Assembly: GCF_003144245.1 (NCBI RefSeq)
Contig: NW_020289975.1
Coordinates: forward strand, 2,499,496 to 2,563,495
Origin: Jaminaea rosea
Taxonomy: Eukaryota; Basidiomycota; Exobasidiomycetes; Microstromatales
Direction: 5' to 3'
Length of the DNA: 64,000 bases
Under the pieces are notes generated by a model, which was not told the DNA's origin, ran no database searches, and saw only the letters and a list, made by a program, of their open reading frames with translations. Below are positions 29,837 through 40,237 of the stretch, in pieces. The position numbers and the translations under genes were made by a program. How positions within the stretch are numbered: position 1 is the first letter of the stretch; each line of letters opens with the position of its first letter.

Positions 29837-32800
29837 TCAGGCCTCACACCCACCCGCTTCCTCCCGAGGAAGCTCCCTCGTCTTGACCTTGGGCGTCTGC
29901 AGGGCATCCTCATCTTCTTCTTCTTCTTCTTCCTCCTCCTCCTCCTCCATCTCCTCTTGGATCATGTCCCCCTGACCAAAGCGGTGAGCAGCATGCTCGA
30001 GCCCTTTGTGAGAAGACGAGGTCGATGGAGTGGGCGAAGCGGTCCCGTTGCCATTGGCTGCTGTATTGCCGTTGGTGTGCGTGGAAGTCTGGGCAATGGC
30101 GCGGCGAGCTACGTAGGCTCTGTTGATTACGCCTTTGCTTGCTGGGGCAGAGGAGCTCGAAGCACTCGCAGTAGTAGGTCCTGTGTTGGCCGACTGGGGG
30201 TCGCGCTCCTCATAGCTGCCTCGACTGCTCGCTCCTCCACTGCTAGACCCGCTGCTGTAGTACTCATCTTCGTAAGAAGGGCGACCGCGCGATAGCTCTT
30301 CACTTGGGCGAGCACTGTCAGAGAGGTCGTCCTCATCCATCCAGCCGGCACGCGAGTCATAGGAAGCTCGTGGCAAGGCAGCCGAGTCAAGGCTGCCCGC
30401 CTCTCCTCCTCCACGGCCGCGTGAAGATGATGAGATCATCGATGAACGATAGTCAGTGGATCCGGCCGAGAGGCTGCTACGCATCGTGGCAGACGAGTCG
30501 TTGCGGCTGTGACTATGTTTACCCGATCTGCCGTTGCCCACCGTCTTGCTACGAGGGCCGGCTCCTTGACTTCGCGATCCAGTCCGACCGCCAGAACTGG
30601 CCGTGTTCGCTAGGCTAGGAGGGCGGGTCCATCCGGGCTCGTGCTCCAGATCATCACTGTCTTCATCCGCAGCCTGCTCTTCGTCGTCATCGAGGCTGGA
30701 GGGGGAGCTACGCCAGCTATCCAGCGAGGTACGATACCCCTCGTAGTCTTCCGAGTAGTACGTGTCCCTGTTGCCAGGACCGCGACCGGCTGCTGAGGAG
30801 GCAAGGTCGCGCGATGAGCCGTTTTTCAAAACGTCGGAACCGGCAGTAGCACCACCAGTAGCACCGCCACGATTGGTTCCGAAGCCGTCAAAGACAACAT
30901 CCAAGTCGTCAAGGAAAGAGCCGCCGCCGAAGCCGCCTGCTGCTGCAACGCCGCTGGAGCGTGGGCTTCCCCGGCTGGTCGTTGAGCTCCCTCCACTGGA
31001 TGAGGCGGAGTCTGAAGTGCCTAGCGAGGATGAAGTCATACGGCTGTCTGTCGAAGGTCGGACAGAGCTCTCGCGCTGGTCGCGCTCCTGTTCTTGGCGC
31101 TCCTCCATCTCACGTTGCTGTCGCTCTTGCTCGGGCAAGGACGGTAGTGGCGGCAGGGGTGGCGAGGATCCGGGAATGTATTCGCTCTCCGCAGCAGTGA
31201 AGGTGCTCATCCTCTCTGGTCGCTCCGAGATGCGACTGAGATGCGCAGCTGCACGACGACTCTTGGCTGTCTCTGCATCCGCCGCCGCCGCTTCGCCCTC
31301 GTCTCGCTGCTGCTGCCTCTCGTGGAGGCGAGGAGCCGAGTACTCGCTGTCATCAGCGACGGTGCCCCATCCACCGGGACCGCGGTAGCCGCTGCCGCTG
31401 CTGCCGAGCGCAGGGGATTGCTTGGCGTCTTGTCCTAGGCGAGGCGTCACCGGAGGTGTGGTCGTCTTCGTCGAGGAAGCAGACGACGCAGCTCCACCAA
31501 AGAGGCTGCCCGCACCAGCGCCGCCGATGATCCTCTTCTCGAAGAGGTTGAGCGGGATGGAGCTGCGCGAGTGGGTGCTAGCGCTGCTGCTACTGGGTCC
31601 GCCGCTCTGCCCAAGGTTGGGTGAGCGGGTGCCTCCAGTTGCGGAGCGCAAAGAGTGCAAAGAGTGGAGATCTGCCGATTGGCGAGGCGTGGAATAGTCG
31701 ATGGACATCGTCTCCGCGGTGCGCAGCCCATCGTTGCTTGTTGTCCTACTTCCCAGCATGGCGTGGCTCGCCAACGCCCGGAACTTGCTGCCGCGCGACT
31801 GCTGTGATACGGATGAAGAGGCCGATGGAGGCCTCGACGAGGTTGACGCGGAAGATAGCGTAGCTGGCAATGAGGCATCAGTCGTCGAAGCCTCGTGCTC
31901 CAGCTCAGCGTTGAGGTCGGGCGTGGAGGAGGCTTTTCTGATCATCGGAGTCGAAAGCCAGGAGCGCTTCGATCGCAGGAGAGGCACGTCCGCGTTTTGC
32001 GGACCGCGTGCTAGAACGGCAGCGTTGCGAGAGACTTCTGAGCTGGATGGGCGCGATGAGGAAGAAGAGGAGGTAGTGGGACGTCGAACGCCATCAAGGC
32101 TAGCCATGCGGGGGCGAGAGCCCTCGAGGCTTTGCTTGAGCGACGACTTTGCGCTGCCGCTGCCGCTACCATGATCGATCATCGAGCCTGCTGCAGGTCC
32201 ATCGTCGACGCTGCTCTCGCCGTTGTCTCCATTCTCGCGGTGGTAGCGACGGAGGTCTGCTTCAATAGCGCGCTCCTCGCTGAGCCTCTTTGCCTCCGAG
32301 CGCGGCGTAGCGGACGGGGTCGATCGTACCTTATTTGTCGGCATCGACGCCTGAAACTCGGACGACAAGCGCTTAGGAGCCTTTCGTGGCGAACGTTGAG
32401 GCGATGCAGCTGGCTTTGCAAAGTCACGAGCCTCGACCTTGTTGACGGTTGCTGGTAGCTTGGGCACGGCAGGTATGGCAGTCGTGGCGTGTTGAGAGCG
32501 CTTCGACGATGAGAGGCTACCGTCGACTTTTGCGCTGCTAACGCGTCGCTGGTTCTCAAAGTTGCGAGCAATGGACCTCACGCTGCGTAGACCCGTCGCA
32601 CTGCGCTTACTGCGACGAGCTCCTGCAGATTTGACACTCTCCGGTCGCAAGCCGTCCTCGCTGTCGAGGGCCCTGGGCGTCTTGAGCGTCATGTCGCAGC
32701 CTGCCTGAGTGAGGATGCGGGGAAGGTCAAGGTGACCCCTCGTCGTCGTCATGCGATGCACGAAGGAGCAATCAAGACCAGGGCCGAGAATGAATTCCCC

Positions 32801-34819
32801 TCCCAGAAGCTTGAGGTCGCCGGGACTGCGGATGGGCATCTCGAAGAGACTCTTCTTGATGGCTGTCATACTGCCCTTGAACATCGTCATAGTGATGTAG
32901 TCTGGCTTGGCGCACGCCGGTCCTGGGTCGTTGGTCTTCAGATTCATGCCCAGGATCTGGTACGTCTTACGCGATGGATCGGAGAACATTTTGATCCACT
33001 CCGGGACGCCCATGACACGCTTGTAGGCGCCAATGACTTCTGGGTGGCCCTGACCCACGACAATGAGGCCGAGGCCGGCTCTCTGGAGAGGTAAAGGGTC
33101 GATCTGCTTCATGGACATGGCGAACTCCTGACACATTGGGCAGAACCAGTGGCGGAGGAAGCAGACGAGTGTCCTTTGTTGAAGGAAAAGGTCACCGAAG
33201 CGCACCTTGTCGCACTCCTCGTCGTAGATGTGAACGTTCGCAGCCTCCTGCAGGGCGAGAGCCGATGGCTTCTGAATAGCGTAGGCTCCACTCTCGGAGC
33301 CTGCCTCTTTGACCTCCTTGCCTTTCGCGTTCGTCTTGCGCGGACCAAAGTCCAAGCTCTGCGATCCCTTCAATCCGAGCGCACGAGTCGACTTGGCGGC
33401 AATGCCACTCATGGCCGTCCCAGGCCGGCGAGATCGGACCGTCGAGCGAGAGGGACTCGCGAGGACCTGATTTTGTCGTTGCGGGGACGTAGGTGGGGTA
33501 TGGGGCTGAGGTGGGGCTGTTCCGGGCCTGCGATCGACACCACCGTTCTTGAGGTGCCATTGGTAGACTGGCTTTTTGGAGCCCGGTGCCTGCGATGATG
33601 ACAAGCTGGCCGTCCTCTTGTGCTCGGCGTCGGCTGCAGCTTTCGATCTCTCTGACAGGTCGATAGCGCGAGGCGCTGTTCGCACAGGTGACGGAAGACT
33701 TCGCAGAGTGCTCAAACGAGACTTGCGAACTTGCTCGTCATCCTCGTCATCGATAATGAAAGCTTGACCATCGATCATGATTGTGTCTCTGCCCTTGCTG
33801 GCCAGTCGCGCAGGGGCCGCCGAGATTGGCGCCGTCGCAGGGCGATCGATGGAGGCAGCCCTCTGCCTTGGCGAAGGGACTGGTAAAGCACTCGTTGACT
33901 TTCTGTCCGGACTGACAGATTGCAGAGTTGTGTCTGGGTACATCTTGGCGGAGCGTGTGCTTCGCGGGCTAGCAGGGGCGTCTTTGACGTTGAGTGCTGC
34001 GCCGTTCTCTGCAGAGGGGGCCTTGGTGGCAGGAGCAGTCGAAGGGCGTGATTGGGAGTGAGCAGAAGAACGTCTTCTCGCTAGTCCCAGCGCTCCTCCT
34101 TCATCTGGCAGCGAAGCGGCGACCGACCGGGGGCTCGTCGCTTCGGCGGTTGTGCTGTTGCCTCCTGGTACAGCCTTCCTCCTGACGCGGTGCGACGAAG
34201 CTGTGCTGCCGCGTCGCTCGCCAGGAAGAACTTGGAAACCTCCGGATGGCGATGAAGGGCCGCCAAATGATGATGAAGAGGAAGGAGAGAGGAGCGGCGC
34301 AACGCGGTCTGCTTCGTCGATGTCCTGATGTTCGGGCGTCAGGACGCGAAGAGATGAAGACGGGGGTAAAGCTGGTGCAAGCGACGACCCCGCGTCTGCC
34401 TTGAGTTGCTCTTTGCTGTGAATTTGGTGGCGAGGTGACTTAGGCAATGGCGAGGGTGGCGCGGGTGATGATGAAGAAGAAGATGAGGCGACGGCAACAA
34501 ATGGCACTGATTGACCCGGTCCCTCGGAGGCGTCGCGGCCGCCGCTGCCGCCGCCCTGCTGGTCAGCCGCCATCGCCTTCTTCGTCATCATTGATGTTGA
34601 CATTGGTTGGTCTGGCGCTAGGCGGCCCTGCGAAGGCCGTCGAGGGCTCTTTCGACCTCTGTAAGGTGAAGGCGATCGAGTATCAGAAGGTGCGAATCGG
34701 TCGAATGGATGGAGTAGAAAGTTCGGAGGGTCCGTCGATGTCGACGTCTGAGCGCAGGAGGCGGCGGCCTGTGAGTGAGCCTGAGCCTGTCCAGGCGGGA
34801 CAACCTCGACCGCTGCCAT
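29837..34819 (-). CDS. 1660-aa disordered protein with embedded AhpC/TSA-like (PRXL2-type) domain
   Basis: Single exon from the ATG at 34819. Most of the protein is Ser/Pro/Arg-rich and disordered. One folded island at about residues 530-710 reads NVHIYDEECDKVRFGDLFLQ, then LVCFLRHWFCPMCQEFAMS, GLIVVGQGHPEVIGAYK and YQILGMNLKTND. This matches the thioredoxin-fold AhpC/TSA antioxidant family 2 (PRXL2/AAED1-like). The putative active site is Cys560-Pro-Met-Cys563, a CxxC as in several members. The domain normally forms a protein of about 200 aa, so this is a large regulatory or scaffolding context. A second mildly basic block with RSKRSWLSTPMIRKASS lies near 990-1010. A redox role is inferred from the fold. 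The C-terminus is acidic (poly-Glu). It is convergent with the Lon gene. Confidence 0.75.
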   Translation of the reverse strand: MAAVEVVPPGQAQAHSQAAASCAQTSTSTDPPNFLLHPFDRFAPSDTRSPSPYRGRKSPRRPSQGRLAPDQPMSTSMMTKKAMAADQQGGGSGGRDASEGPGQSVPFVAVASSSSSSSPAPPSPLPKSPRHQIHSKEQLKADAGSSLAPALPPSSSLRVLTPEHQDIDEADRVAPLLSPSSSSSFGGPSSPSGGFQVLPGERRGSTASSHRVRRKAVPGGNSTTAEATSPRSVAASLPDEGGALGLARRRSSAHSQSRPSTAPATKAPSAENGAALNVKDAPASPRSTRSAKMYPDTTLQSVSPDRKSTSALPVPSPRQRAASIDRPATAPISAAPARLASKGRDTIMIDGQAFIIDDEDDEQVRKSRLSTLRSLPSPVRTAPRAIDLSERSKAAADAEHKRTASLSSSQAPGSKKPVYQWHLKNGGVDRRPGTAPPQPHTPPTSPQRQNQVLASPSRSTVRSRRPGTAMSGIAAKSTRALGLKGSQSLDFGPRKTNAKGKEVKEAGSESGAYAIQKPSALALQEAANVHIYDEECDKVRFGDLFLQQRTLVCFLRHWFCPMCQEFAMSMKQIDPLPLQRAGLGLIVVGQGHPEVIGAYKRVMGVPEWIKMFSDPSRKTYQILGMNLKTNDPGPACAKPDYITMTMFKGSMTAIKKSLFEMPIRSPGDLKLLGGEFILGPGLDCSFVHRMTTTRGHLDLPRILTQAGCDMTLKTPRALDSEDGLRPESVKSAGARRSKRSATGLRSVRSIARNFENQRRVSSAKVDGSLSSSKRSQHATTAIPAVPKLPATVNKVEARDFAKPAASPQRSPRKAPKRLSSEFQASMPTNKVRSTPSATPRSEAKRLSEERAIEADLRRYHRENGDNGESSVDDGPAAGSMIDHGSGSGSAKSSLKQSLEGSRPRMASLDGVRRPTTSSSSSSRPSSSEVSRNAAVLARGPQNADVPLLRSKRSWLSTPMIRKASSTPDLNAELEHEASTTDASLPATLSSASTSSRPPSASSSVSQQSRGSKFRALASHAMLGSRTTSNDGLRTAETMSIDYSTPRQSADLHSLHSLRSATGGTRSPNLGQSGGPSSSSASTHSRSSIPLNLFEKRIIGGAGAGSLFGGAASSASSTKTTTPPVTPRLGQDAKQSPALGSSGSGYRGPGGWGTVADDSEYSAPRLHERQQQRDEGEAAAADAETAKSRRAAAHLSRISERPERMSTFTAAESEYIPGSSPPLPPLPSLPEQERQQREMEERQEQERDQRESSVRPSTDSRMTSSSLGTSDSASSSGGSSTTSRGSPRSSGVAAAGGFGGGSFLDDLDVVFDGFGTNRGGATGGATAGSDVLKNGSSRDLASSAAGRGPGNRDTYYSEDYEGYRTSLDSWRSSPSSLDDDEEQAADEDSDDLEHEPGWTRPPSLANTASSGGRTGSRSQGAGPRSKTVGNGRSGKHSHSRNDSSATMRSSLSAGSTDYRSSMISSSSRGRGGGEAGSLDSAALPRASYDSRAGWMDEDDLSDSARPSEELSRGRPSYEDEYYSSGSSSGGASSRGSYEERDPQSANTGPTTASASSSSAPASKGVINRAYVARRAIAQTSTHTNGNTAANGNGTASPTPSTSSSHKGLEHAAHRFGQGDMIQEEMEEEEEEEEEEEDEDALQTPKVKTRELPREEAGGCEA

Positions 34820-36339
34820 TGAGGCTCAGCCAGACGCGGGGAGAGGATCACCAGGCGCGGCTTACACAGCGCTTCGTCCACGATAGACAGGTGACAATAA
34901 GGAAGCCTGATACAACTTCGTTGTCGATGTCGTTGTCCTGACCAATGTCTCTCGTCCCTGAGACGAACGACGCTGGTTGTAATGTGCAGCGCCCTGAGCC
35001 GCCTGGCTGCGATGCTGCAGATGCCTTGACTTTCTCGGGAACGGGCGCTAGACGAGAGTTAGGCCTTTTGTTCCGCTTTGCTTGTGTGCGTCCGGTGCTG
35101 CACGATGCGAGACCTTAAGAGAGAGGAACAAACAGGCAAGGAGGGGCGGCCAAGAAAGGAGGCAGAATGGTGGTGGAGAGAAGGACAAGATGTGGCGATC
35201 TTCAGATGTATAAGTCTCTTATTCATCTCGGCGGCCATAGCACCAATGCAAGGCCTTGCTCGACGACCGCGGTGACCATCTCCCACCGGCTGGCTGGGCC
35301 GTCCCTCTCGGCCACGACCAACCTCGCCGCCCTACGAGCCTGCGTCTGCCCCTGCCGTGGCGGAGTGCCAAGTGAGTGGATCCAGCCCCCGCCGGCAGAC
35401 CTCCTGGTTCGCACGGTTTTGGGGGAAGCAGGAGGATGATCACCATCATCTGCTTGCCTGCCCTTGCTCTCCAGGGGAATGCAGCGGGTCAGTTCGCACA
35501 GTGCTTCAATCTGTTTGAGATCTCCTGCGTCTGCACTTGAGTTGATTGGAGCTGCGTCTGCGTGGGAGGGCGTCTGTGTGAGTCGCCTTACAGCGCTACA
35601 CTCCCTTTCGCCGTACCGTATCGTGCGTGATCAGGTGTCAGACTGCGCCCGCTGTGCTGCGCCTAGCAATGTTGAGCGGCTTCCTGCTCTTCTCGGGGCC
35701 ATCGATTAAGTTCGTAATCGACGCGATAGGTGCTTCATCACTAGCGGCAAGGGTGCGTGCTGCTCCTCGCTGCCTCTTACTTCCGATGAAGCAGGGCCAC
35801 AAGGACAGCTATGAGCGGGCTGCTTGCCTACAGCTGTACTTGCTCACTGCCCTGTCTTCTTTTCATTGGTCTCAAGGGCCCTTCGACTGCTCGTTGAGTC
35901 TCAGTAAATGCCAACGGGTATGTCTCGATGCGGAAGACGTTCGCGCACGCTTCGCGACGGAGATTCAAGGGGGGAGCGGGGCTTCATTCCCAGACGACGT
36001 TGGCCATAGTGGCAACGGCCACTACTCGACGAGAGATGTTCGCTAGCAAGCTGATGCGAAGCACAACTTCTTCGTGGGTTTCGGGGCCCAAAGAAGGTTG
36101 GACAATCCGACAAGCTGGCGCCAGCCTGGCACGAGCGTCATTGAGGAGGAAAGGCGAAAAGTACCAGCGCCTTGGTGCTCGCCGCCGAGGAGGATTGTGG
36201 GACAGCTGTCTTAATATTAGGCGTCAAATCAACGATGCTTAGCCTCATCGATCGTCCGAATGTGAGCAATAGTCGGAACGAAGATGAAAGAGAAAGAAAA
36301 GAAAAAAAGCTAGCTTGGTATCGATGTACTCTCCCCTGC
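34820..36339. other. 1.5-kb gene-free region upstream of the AhpC/TSA-domain gene
   Basis: Between two minus-strand genes. Short open frames on both strands (longest 35627-36046 plus, 139 codons) show no domain, no codon pattern like the neighbours and no splice support. It likely holds a long promoter or leader plus the 3' end of the coiled-coil gene. Confidence 0.4.
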
Positions 36340-39300
36340 CTAGACCGTGGTGGCCGCCACGCCGTTGCCATTTGCCTCTGCGCCAGAGAGCGCAGCCTTC
36401 AACTCTCCCTGCAACTTCTCGATCTCCTGCTTCAACTTCCCAATATCACCTCCGGCACCGTCAGCCTCGGCCTCCTGCTCCAAGAATCGCTTCTCCATCG
36501 TCACGCTCTCTAGCTGTTTCTCGAGCTCGTCGGCCTTCTGCCTGCTGGCTTCGAGCTGGGCTTTGAGCTCTTCCGAGCGAGCATTGTGACGCTCAGCTTC
36601 CTCCGTCATGCGGGATTGATGGGCGGCGTGCAGCTTCTCAAGCTCAGAGGCATCGGGAGCTTGAGGACGAGAGTTGTCTGCCGCAGTAGCATTAGACTTG
36701 TGCGTCGCGATTTCCTCTTCCTTCTCTCTGAGCTGCGCCTCTGCCTTAGCAGCGCGCTTGTCCGCTTCGGCCTTCGAGCGCTCCAGAGCATGAATCTTAT
36801 CGTTGAGCTCCATAGTCTGCATCGCCATCCTCTCATGCCTGCCCTCCGCCTCCTCAAACTCCTTCCTGTGCTTCGCCTTGATGTCCTCAAGTTCCTTCGT
36901 CCAGCTCTCCGCTCGCTCTTTGCCTTCCGTCTCCTTCGCCTGACTCATCATCTCCATCTGCTGCGAGACCATATCCTGCGTCTGCCTCAATGCCTCCTTA
37001 CTGTCCTCCAATTCTTTACGCAGCTCGACCACGAGATCCTCAGCCTCTTTGCGCTTCACCTTGTCCTGTTGCGCCGCATCCAGCGCAACTTTCGCGTCAG
37101 CGAGCGCAGATTCGACTGCGGTGCGGCGCTCAGTGTCCTCCTTGCTCGTACCACGCAAGGTCTCCAGTTCGGCCGTAGCCTTGGCGAGTTCTGCGCGTGC
37201 TTGCTTGAGGTCGTCCTGTGCGGCGCCCAAGTCGAGACGGAGGGTTCCGCTGGCCGAGTCCTGCTCCGAGCTGGCAGAACGCATAGCCTCGCCGTGATCG
37301 TGCCTGAGGCGCTCCAGCTCGTCAGCGTGGTGACGCTTGAGCTCTTCAAGAGCAGAGGAGGAGGACGTCTTGTAGGTCTCTAGGTCCTTACTGTGCATTT
37401 CGGCAGCCTCAGAGCGGGCCTTCTCGAATGCGTCCTTGAGCTGCTGATCGAACTGCTCCTTGGCCGCTACCGCCTTGGCCTCGTGCTGTGCATCCGCCTC
37501 AGCGAGCTCCTTCTGCACCTTCGAGAGCTGGTCCCTGGCCTCCTGCAGCTGCTTTTGTGCTGTCTCGCTGTCAGACTGACGGCTGGTCTCGCTGGCTTCG
37601 CGCAACTTGCTGATAGCTTCCTCGTGAGAGGTTTTAAGCGTCGTAACAAGCGACTCGTGCTCGCTGATGAGGGCGTCCCGTGCAGCTTGCTCGGCCTCGC
37701 GGACGCGCTGCTCAACGGTAGTCTGGTGCTCTTCGCCGAGGGAAGCCATGTTGTTCGAGTGGTCTACGCTGGTTTTCTCTGCGTCTGCTTTGAGGGCTGC
37801 GACTTCCAGCTCGAGCGAGGCGATCTTCTCATCCTTGGCCTGGAGGTCCGAGGCCTTCTCGGATGAGCTCGAGTCTGCACGCTCCTTGGCTTCATGAAGT
37901 GCAGTCTCGAGAGAGTCGATCTTGGCCTGCAGAGCCTCGACTTCCCCGCCGTGGCCTTCGACGGTCGTCTGATGCTCAGTGTGCTTTGCCTTGAGCTGGC
38001 TGACTTCATTTTCCAGCGCGGCTACCGAAGCACGAGCACTCGTCAGCTCCTCGTTCGCCTTTGACGCCTGCTCCTTGTCATGCTCGGCAGATTGAAGAGC
38101 AGCCTGGGCTTCAGCGAGGGCAGTCTTGGTCTCCCCGAGCTGCTTTTCGACTTCAGCGAGTTTATCGTCGTTGACGTTGCCGCTTGCCTCCTCGCCCGCA
38201 GACTTCGCCTCCACTGCCTCAGCTTTGGCTTTTTCGAGCTCTCCTTCAAGCTCAGAAATGCGGCGAGCCTGCTCTTCTGTCTTCTGCGTCGCGGCCTCGA
38301 CTTCTTCACTGCTCTGACCACCATTCTCCTTCAACTCGATCTCTTCTTCATCAGCTTGAGGGGTGGACTTGGCCTCCGCAGCGCTGAGAGTGTGCATCTT
38401 CTCCTGTAACTCCGTTTCCTTGGCTTCCAGATCAGCCTTGAGCGTCTCGAGCTGCTCTTGTGCCTCGGTGAGCTCTGCTTCCTTTGCAGTCAGCCTCTCT
38501 TTGAGTTCCGAGGCGGTCACGACCTTCTTTGCACCTGCTGTGGCTCCGGCAGCGGCAGAGGGAGTAGCTGAGGGTCGTGCAGACGGCGTTGCCCTCGTTG
38601 CGCCCGTCCCAACAGTGCTCGATCGCGGTCCACCAGCGGTGCTGTTGCTCGTGACGCTCAGGCGGCGGCCGGCAGCGGCGGCGGTTGCTCCTGTTGCGCG
38701 GCTGGCTGCCGTAGCTGAAGCTCCACCAATGGAAGGACGAGCAGAGGAGGTATTGGCAGGCTTCTTGACGGGTGATGTGGTGTTAGAAGGAGTGGCGCGA
38801 GAAGTGCCGGTGGTCGACCCACTTGAGGGAGCAGATGGTCGGGGAGCGGTTGTAGTACGAGAGGTAGCCGATGAGACTGGTGGGCGCGCAGAGCCAGCGA
38901 CTGAAGGGCGCCCCGCGGTAGCTGTACCACGAGCGGGTCCACTTCCAGCAGCCACTCGCGAAGCAGGGGTTGTGCCAGCAGCAGCGGATGGACGAGCAGC
39001 GGTACGTGTAGCTCCCGTGGTGCTGGCGCCAGGTCCAACGCTTCGATTGAGGGCCGATCCAGCGGCGCTAGGTCTGGCAGCCGTCTTGGCGACTCCAGGT
39101 CGCGCGGCGCCCGCTGCTGCTGCTGTCGTCGGCGTTCTGCCTGGTGGAACCGTCGTCTGAGCACGACCGAGGGGGCGAGGAAAAGAAGAGTTAGTGGGCA
39201 GCCTTGGACGCAGGAGATACCCTCGTCGCATGCTCACCTTGACTTTGGCAGTGCCAGCCGCAGTCCCTGCGACTTTGTTCGTCGGCGTGCTGCTCTTGCT

Positions 39301-39423
39301 AGGCGTCGAGTCGTCGGCCGGTGCGCTGGCCTCAGAGGACGAAGCAGGGGGAGGCGACTTGGCTTCCGACGATGCGGATGCGTCGACGGGAGGCGGTGGG
39401 ATGTTCTCGACCTCGTCAGCCAT
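36340..39423 (-). CDS. Coiled-coil protein with basic Ala/Thr/Pro-rich N-terminus, two exons, unknown function
   Basis: Exons 39423-39238 and 39156-36340 give 1000 aa. The 81-nt intron (GTGAGC...GCTCAG) is open in frame and a multiple of three, so an unspliced reading would insert 27 residues. I favour splicing because both ends are consensus. Residues 1-60 are acidic and Pro-rich. Residues about 60-300 are Arg/Thr/Ser/Pro/Ala-rich and very basic, resembling microtubule-binding disordered regions. Residues about 305-985 form an almost continuous heptad coiled coil rich in Glu, Lys, Ala and Gln. No motor, CAP-Gly or other domain is seen. A cytoskeletal or tethering role is plausible but not shown. 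The C-terminus (VAATTV) lacks a known motif. Confidence 0.7.
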   Translation of the reverse strand: MADEVENIPPPPVDASASSEAKSPPPASSSEASAPADDSTPSKSSTPTNKVAGTAAGTAKVKVSMRRGYLLRPRLPTNSSFPRPLGRAQTTVPPGRTPTTAAAAGAARPGVAKTAARPSAAGSALNRSVGPGASTTGATRTAARPSAAAGTTPASRVAAGSGPARGTATAGRPSVAGSARPPVSSATSRTTTAPRPSAPSSGSTTGTSRATPSNTTSPVKKPANTSSARPSIGGASATAASRATGATAAAAGRRLSVTSNSTAGGPRSSTVGTGATRATPSARPSATPSAAAGATAGAKKVVTASELKERLTAKEAELTEAQEQLETLKADLEAKETELQEKMHTLSAAEAKSTPQADEEEIELKENGGQSSEEVEAATQKTEEQARRISELEGELEKAKAEAVEAKSAGEEASGNVNDDKLAEVEKQLGETKTALAEAQAALQSAEHDKEQASKANEELTSARASVAALENEVSQLKAKHTEHQTTVEGHGGEVEALQAKIDSLETALHEAKERADSSSSEKASDLQAKDEKIASLELEVAALKADAEKTSVDHSNNMASLGEEHQTTVEQRVREAEQAARDALISEHESLVTTLKTSHEEAISKLREASETSRQSDSETAQKQLQEARDQLSKVQKELAEADAQHEAKAVAAKEQFDQQLKDAFEKARSEAAEMHSKDLETYKTSSSSALEELKRHHADELERLRHDHGEAMRSASSEQDSASGTLRLDLGAAQDDLKQARAELAKATAELETLRGTSKEDTERRTAVESALADAKVALDAAQQDKVKRKEAEDLVVELRKELEDSKEALRQTQDMVSQQMEMMSQAKETEGKERAESWTKELEDIKAKHRKEFEEAEGRHERMAMQTMELNDKIHALERSKAEADKRAAKAEAQLREKEEEIATHKSNATAADNSRPQAPDASELEKLHAAHQSRMTEEAERHNARSEELKAQLEASRQKADELEKQLESVTMEKRFLEQEAEADGAGGDIGKLKQEIEKLQGELKAALSGAEANGNGVAATTV

Positions 39424-40237
39424 GGTGCGTGAGACGGAGTGGTCTGCTGTTACGTTTGCGATGTGCGCGTGCGTGTGCAAAGGGGACGACGTTGTGGGTG
39501 GTGGTGGTGGTGGTGAGATGGGATGATCGGTTCTCTCTCGCTGTCTCTGCTTGCTCGCACTCGCGGCGCTTTGGAGCGAGTCCAACAGCAGCTCTTGAGA
39601 CCGTCTCGCGCCGTCGGCCTGCGCGCTGATTGTTCTTTGCCTGCAAGGCGTCAGAGGGCACGCGGGCGGAGCAAGGAGGCAAGGCAAGAGAGCGAGCGGA
39701 GTTAGTGTTGGTTGGCATTGCATCCTCGGACGTTTGATTTACCCCCTTTCATCCTCCTCATCACCAATCGATCAGTCGCAGAATCTGAGAAGTGAGAGGT
39801 GCTTGGATTGACGATCGGGCGATTATCGAGGATATAGAGGGTAGCGAGATTAGATGATTTGACTGAAGGCGCGGTGAGGCGGGGAGACAGGAATCGAGGT
39901 GACTCTTTTGGCTGGAGCAGACGAGGTAGTAAGAGAGCGTTTTGGTATTGTGCTCGTAGGTAGAAGCAGAGATGGCCCATTCAAAGTGCACAGTAGCTCG
40001 GCGCTGCGCAGTGAGGGCCATCGCTGAAGCGCCATTGCTGTCGTCTTGTCACAGGCTGGACGATGGGCAAAAGAGCGTACGAGAAGCGTGCGAGAAGCGT
40101 GTGAGAAGCGTGCGAGAAGCGTGCAAGAAGCCATAGCGAGGAGAGGGAGAGGAGACAGATGGCTCAGCAGCTGTCGATGGGGATGGTGAAGCGAGCTCTA
40201 GGCTGTGAGACGACCGATGAGCGCCGATCAGGATTGA
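39424..40237. other. Intergenic region between coiled-coil and homeobox genes
   Basis: 814 bp. It holds a short GGT run near 39494-39514 and an 11-bp tandem repeat at 40081-40124, and presumably the coiled-coil gene's promoter and the homeobox gene's 3' end. Confidence 0.4.
40081..40124. repeat. 11-bp tandem repeat GAGAAGCGTGY, four copies
   Basis: Four nearly perfect consecutive copies of GAGAAGCGTGC or GAGAAGCGTGT, with a degenerate partial copy on each side. It lies in noncoding DNA upstream of the coiled-coil gene. Confidence 0.9.

Noticed and set aside
36586-37383. 265-codon Leu-rich plus-strand frame opposite the coiled-coil gene
   Set aside because: Antisense of Glu/Lys/Ala heptads gives Leu/Phe/Arg-rich shadow protein resembling membrane segments, with no family match.
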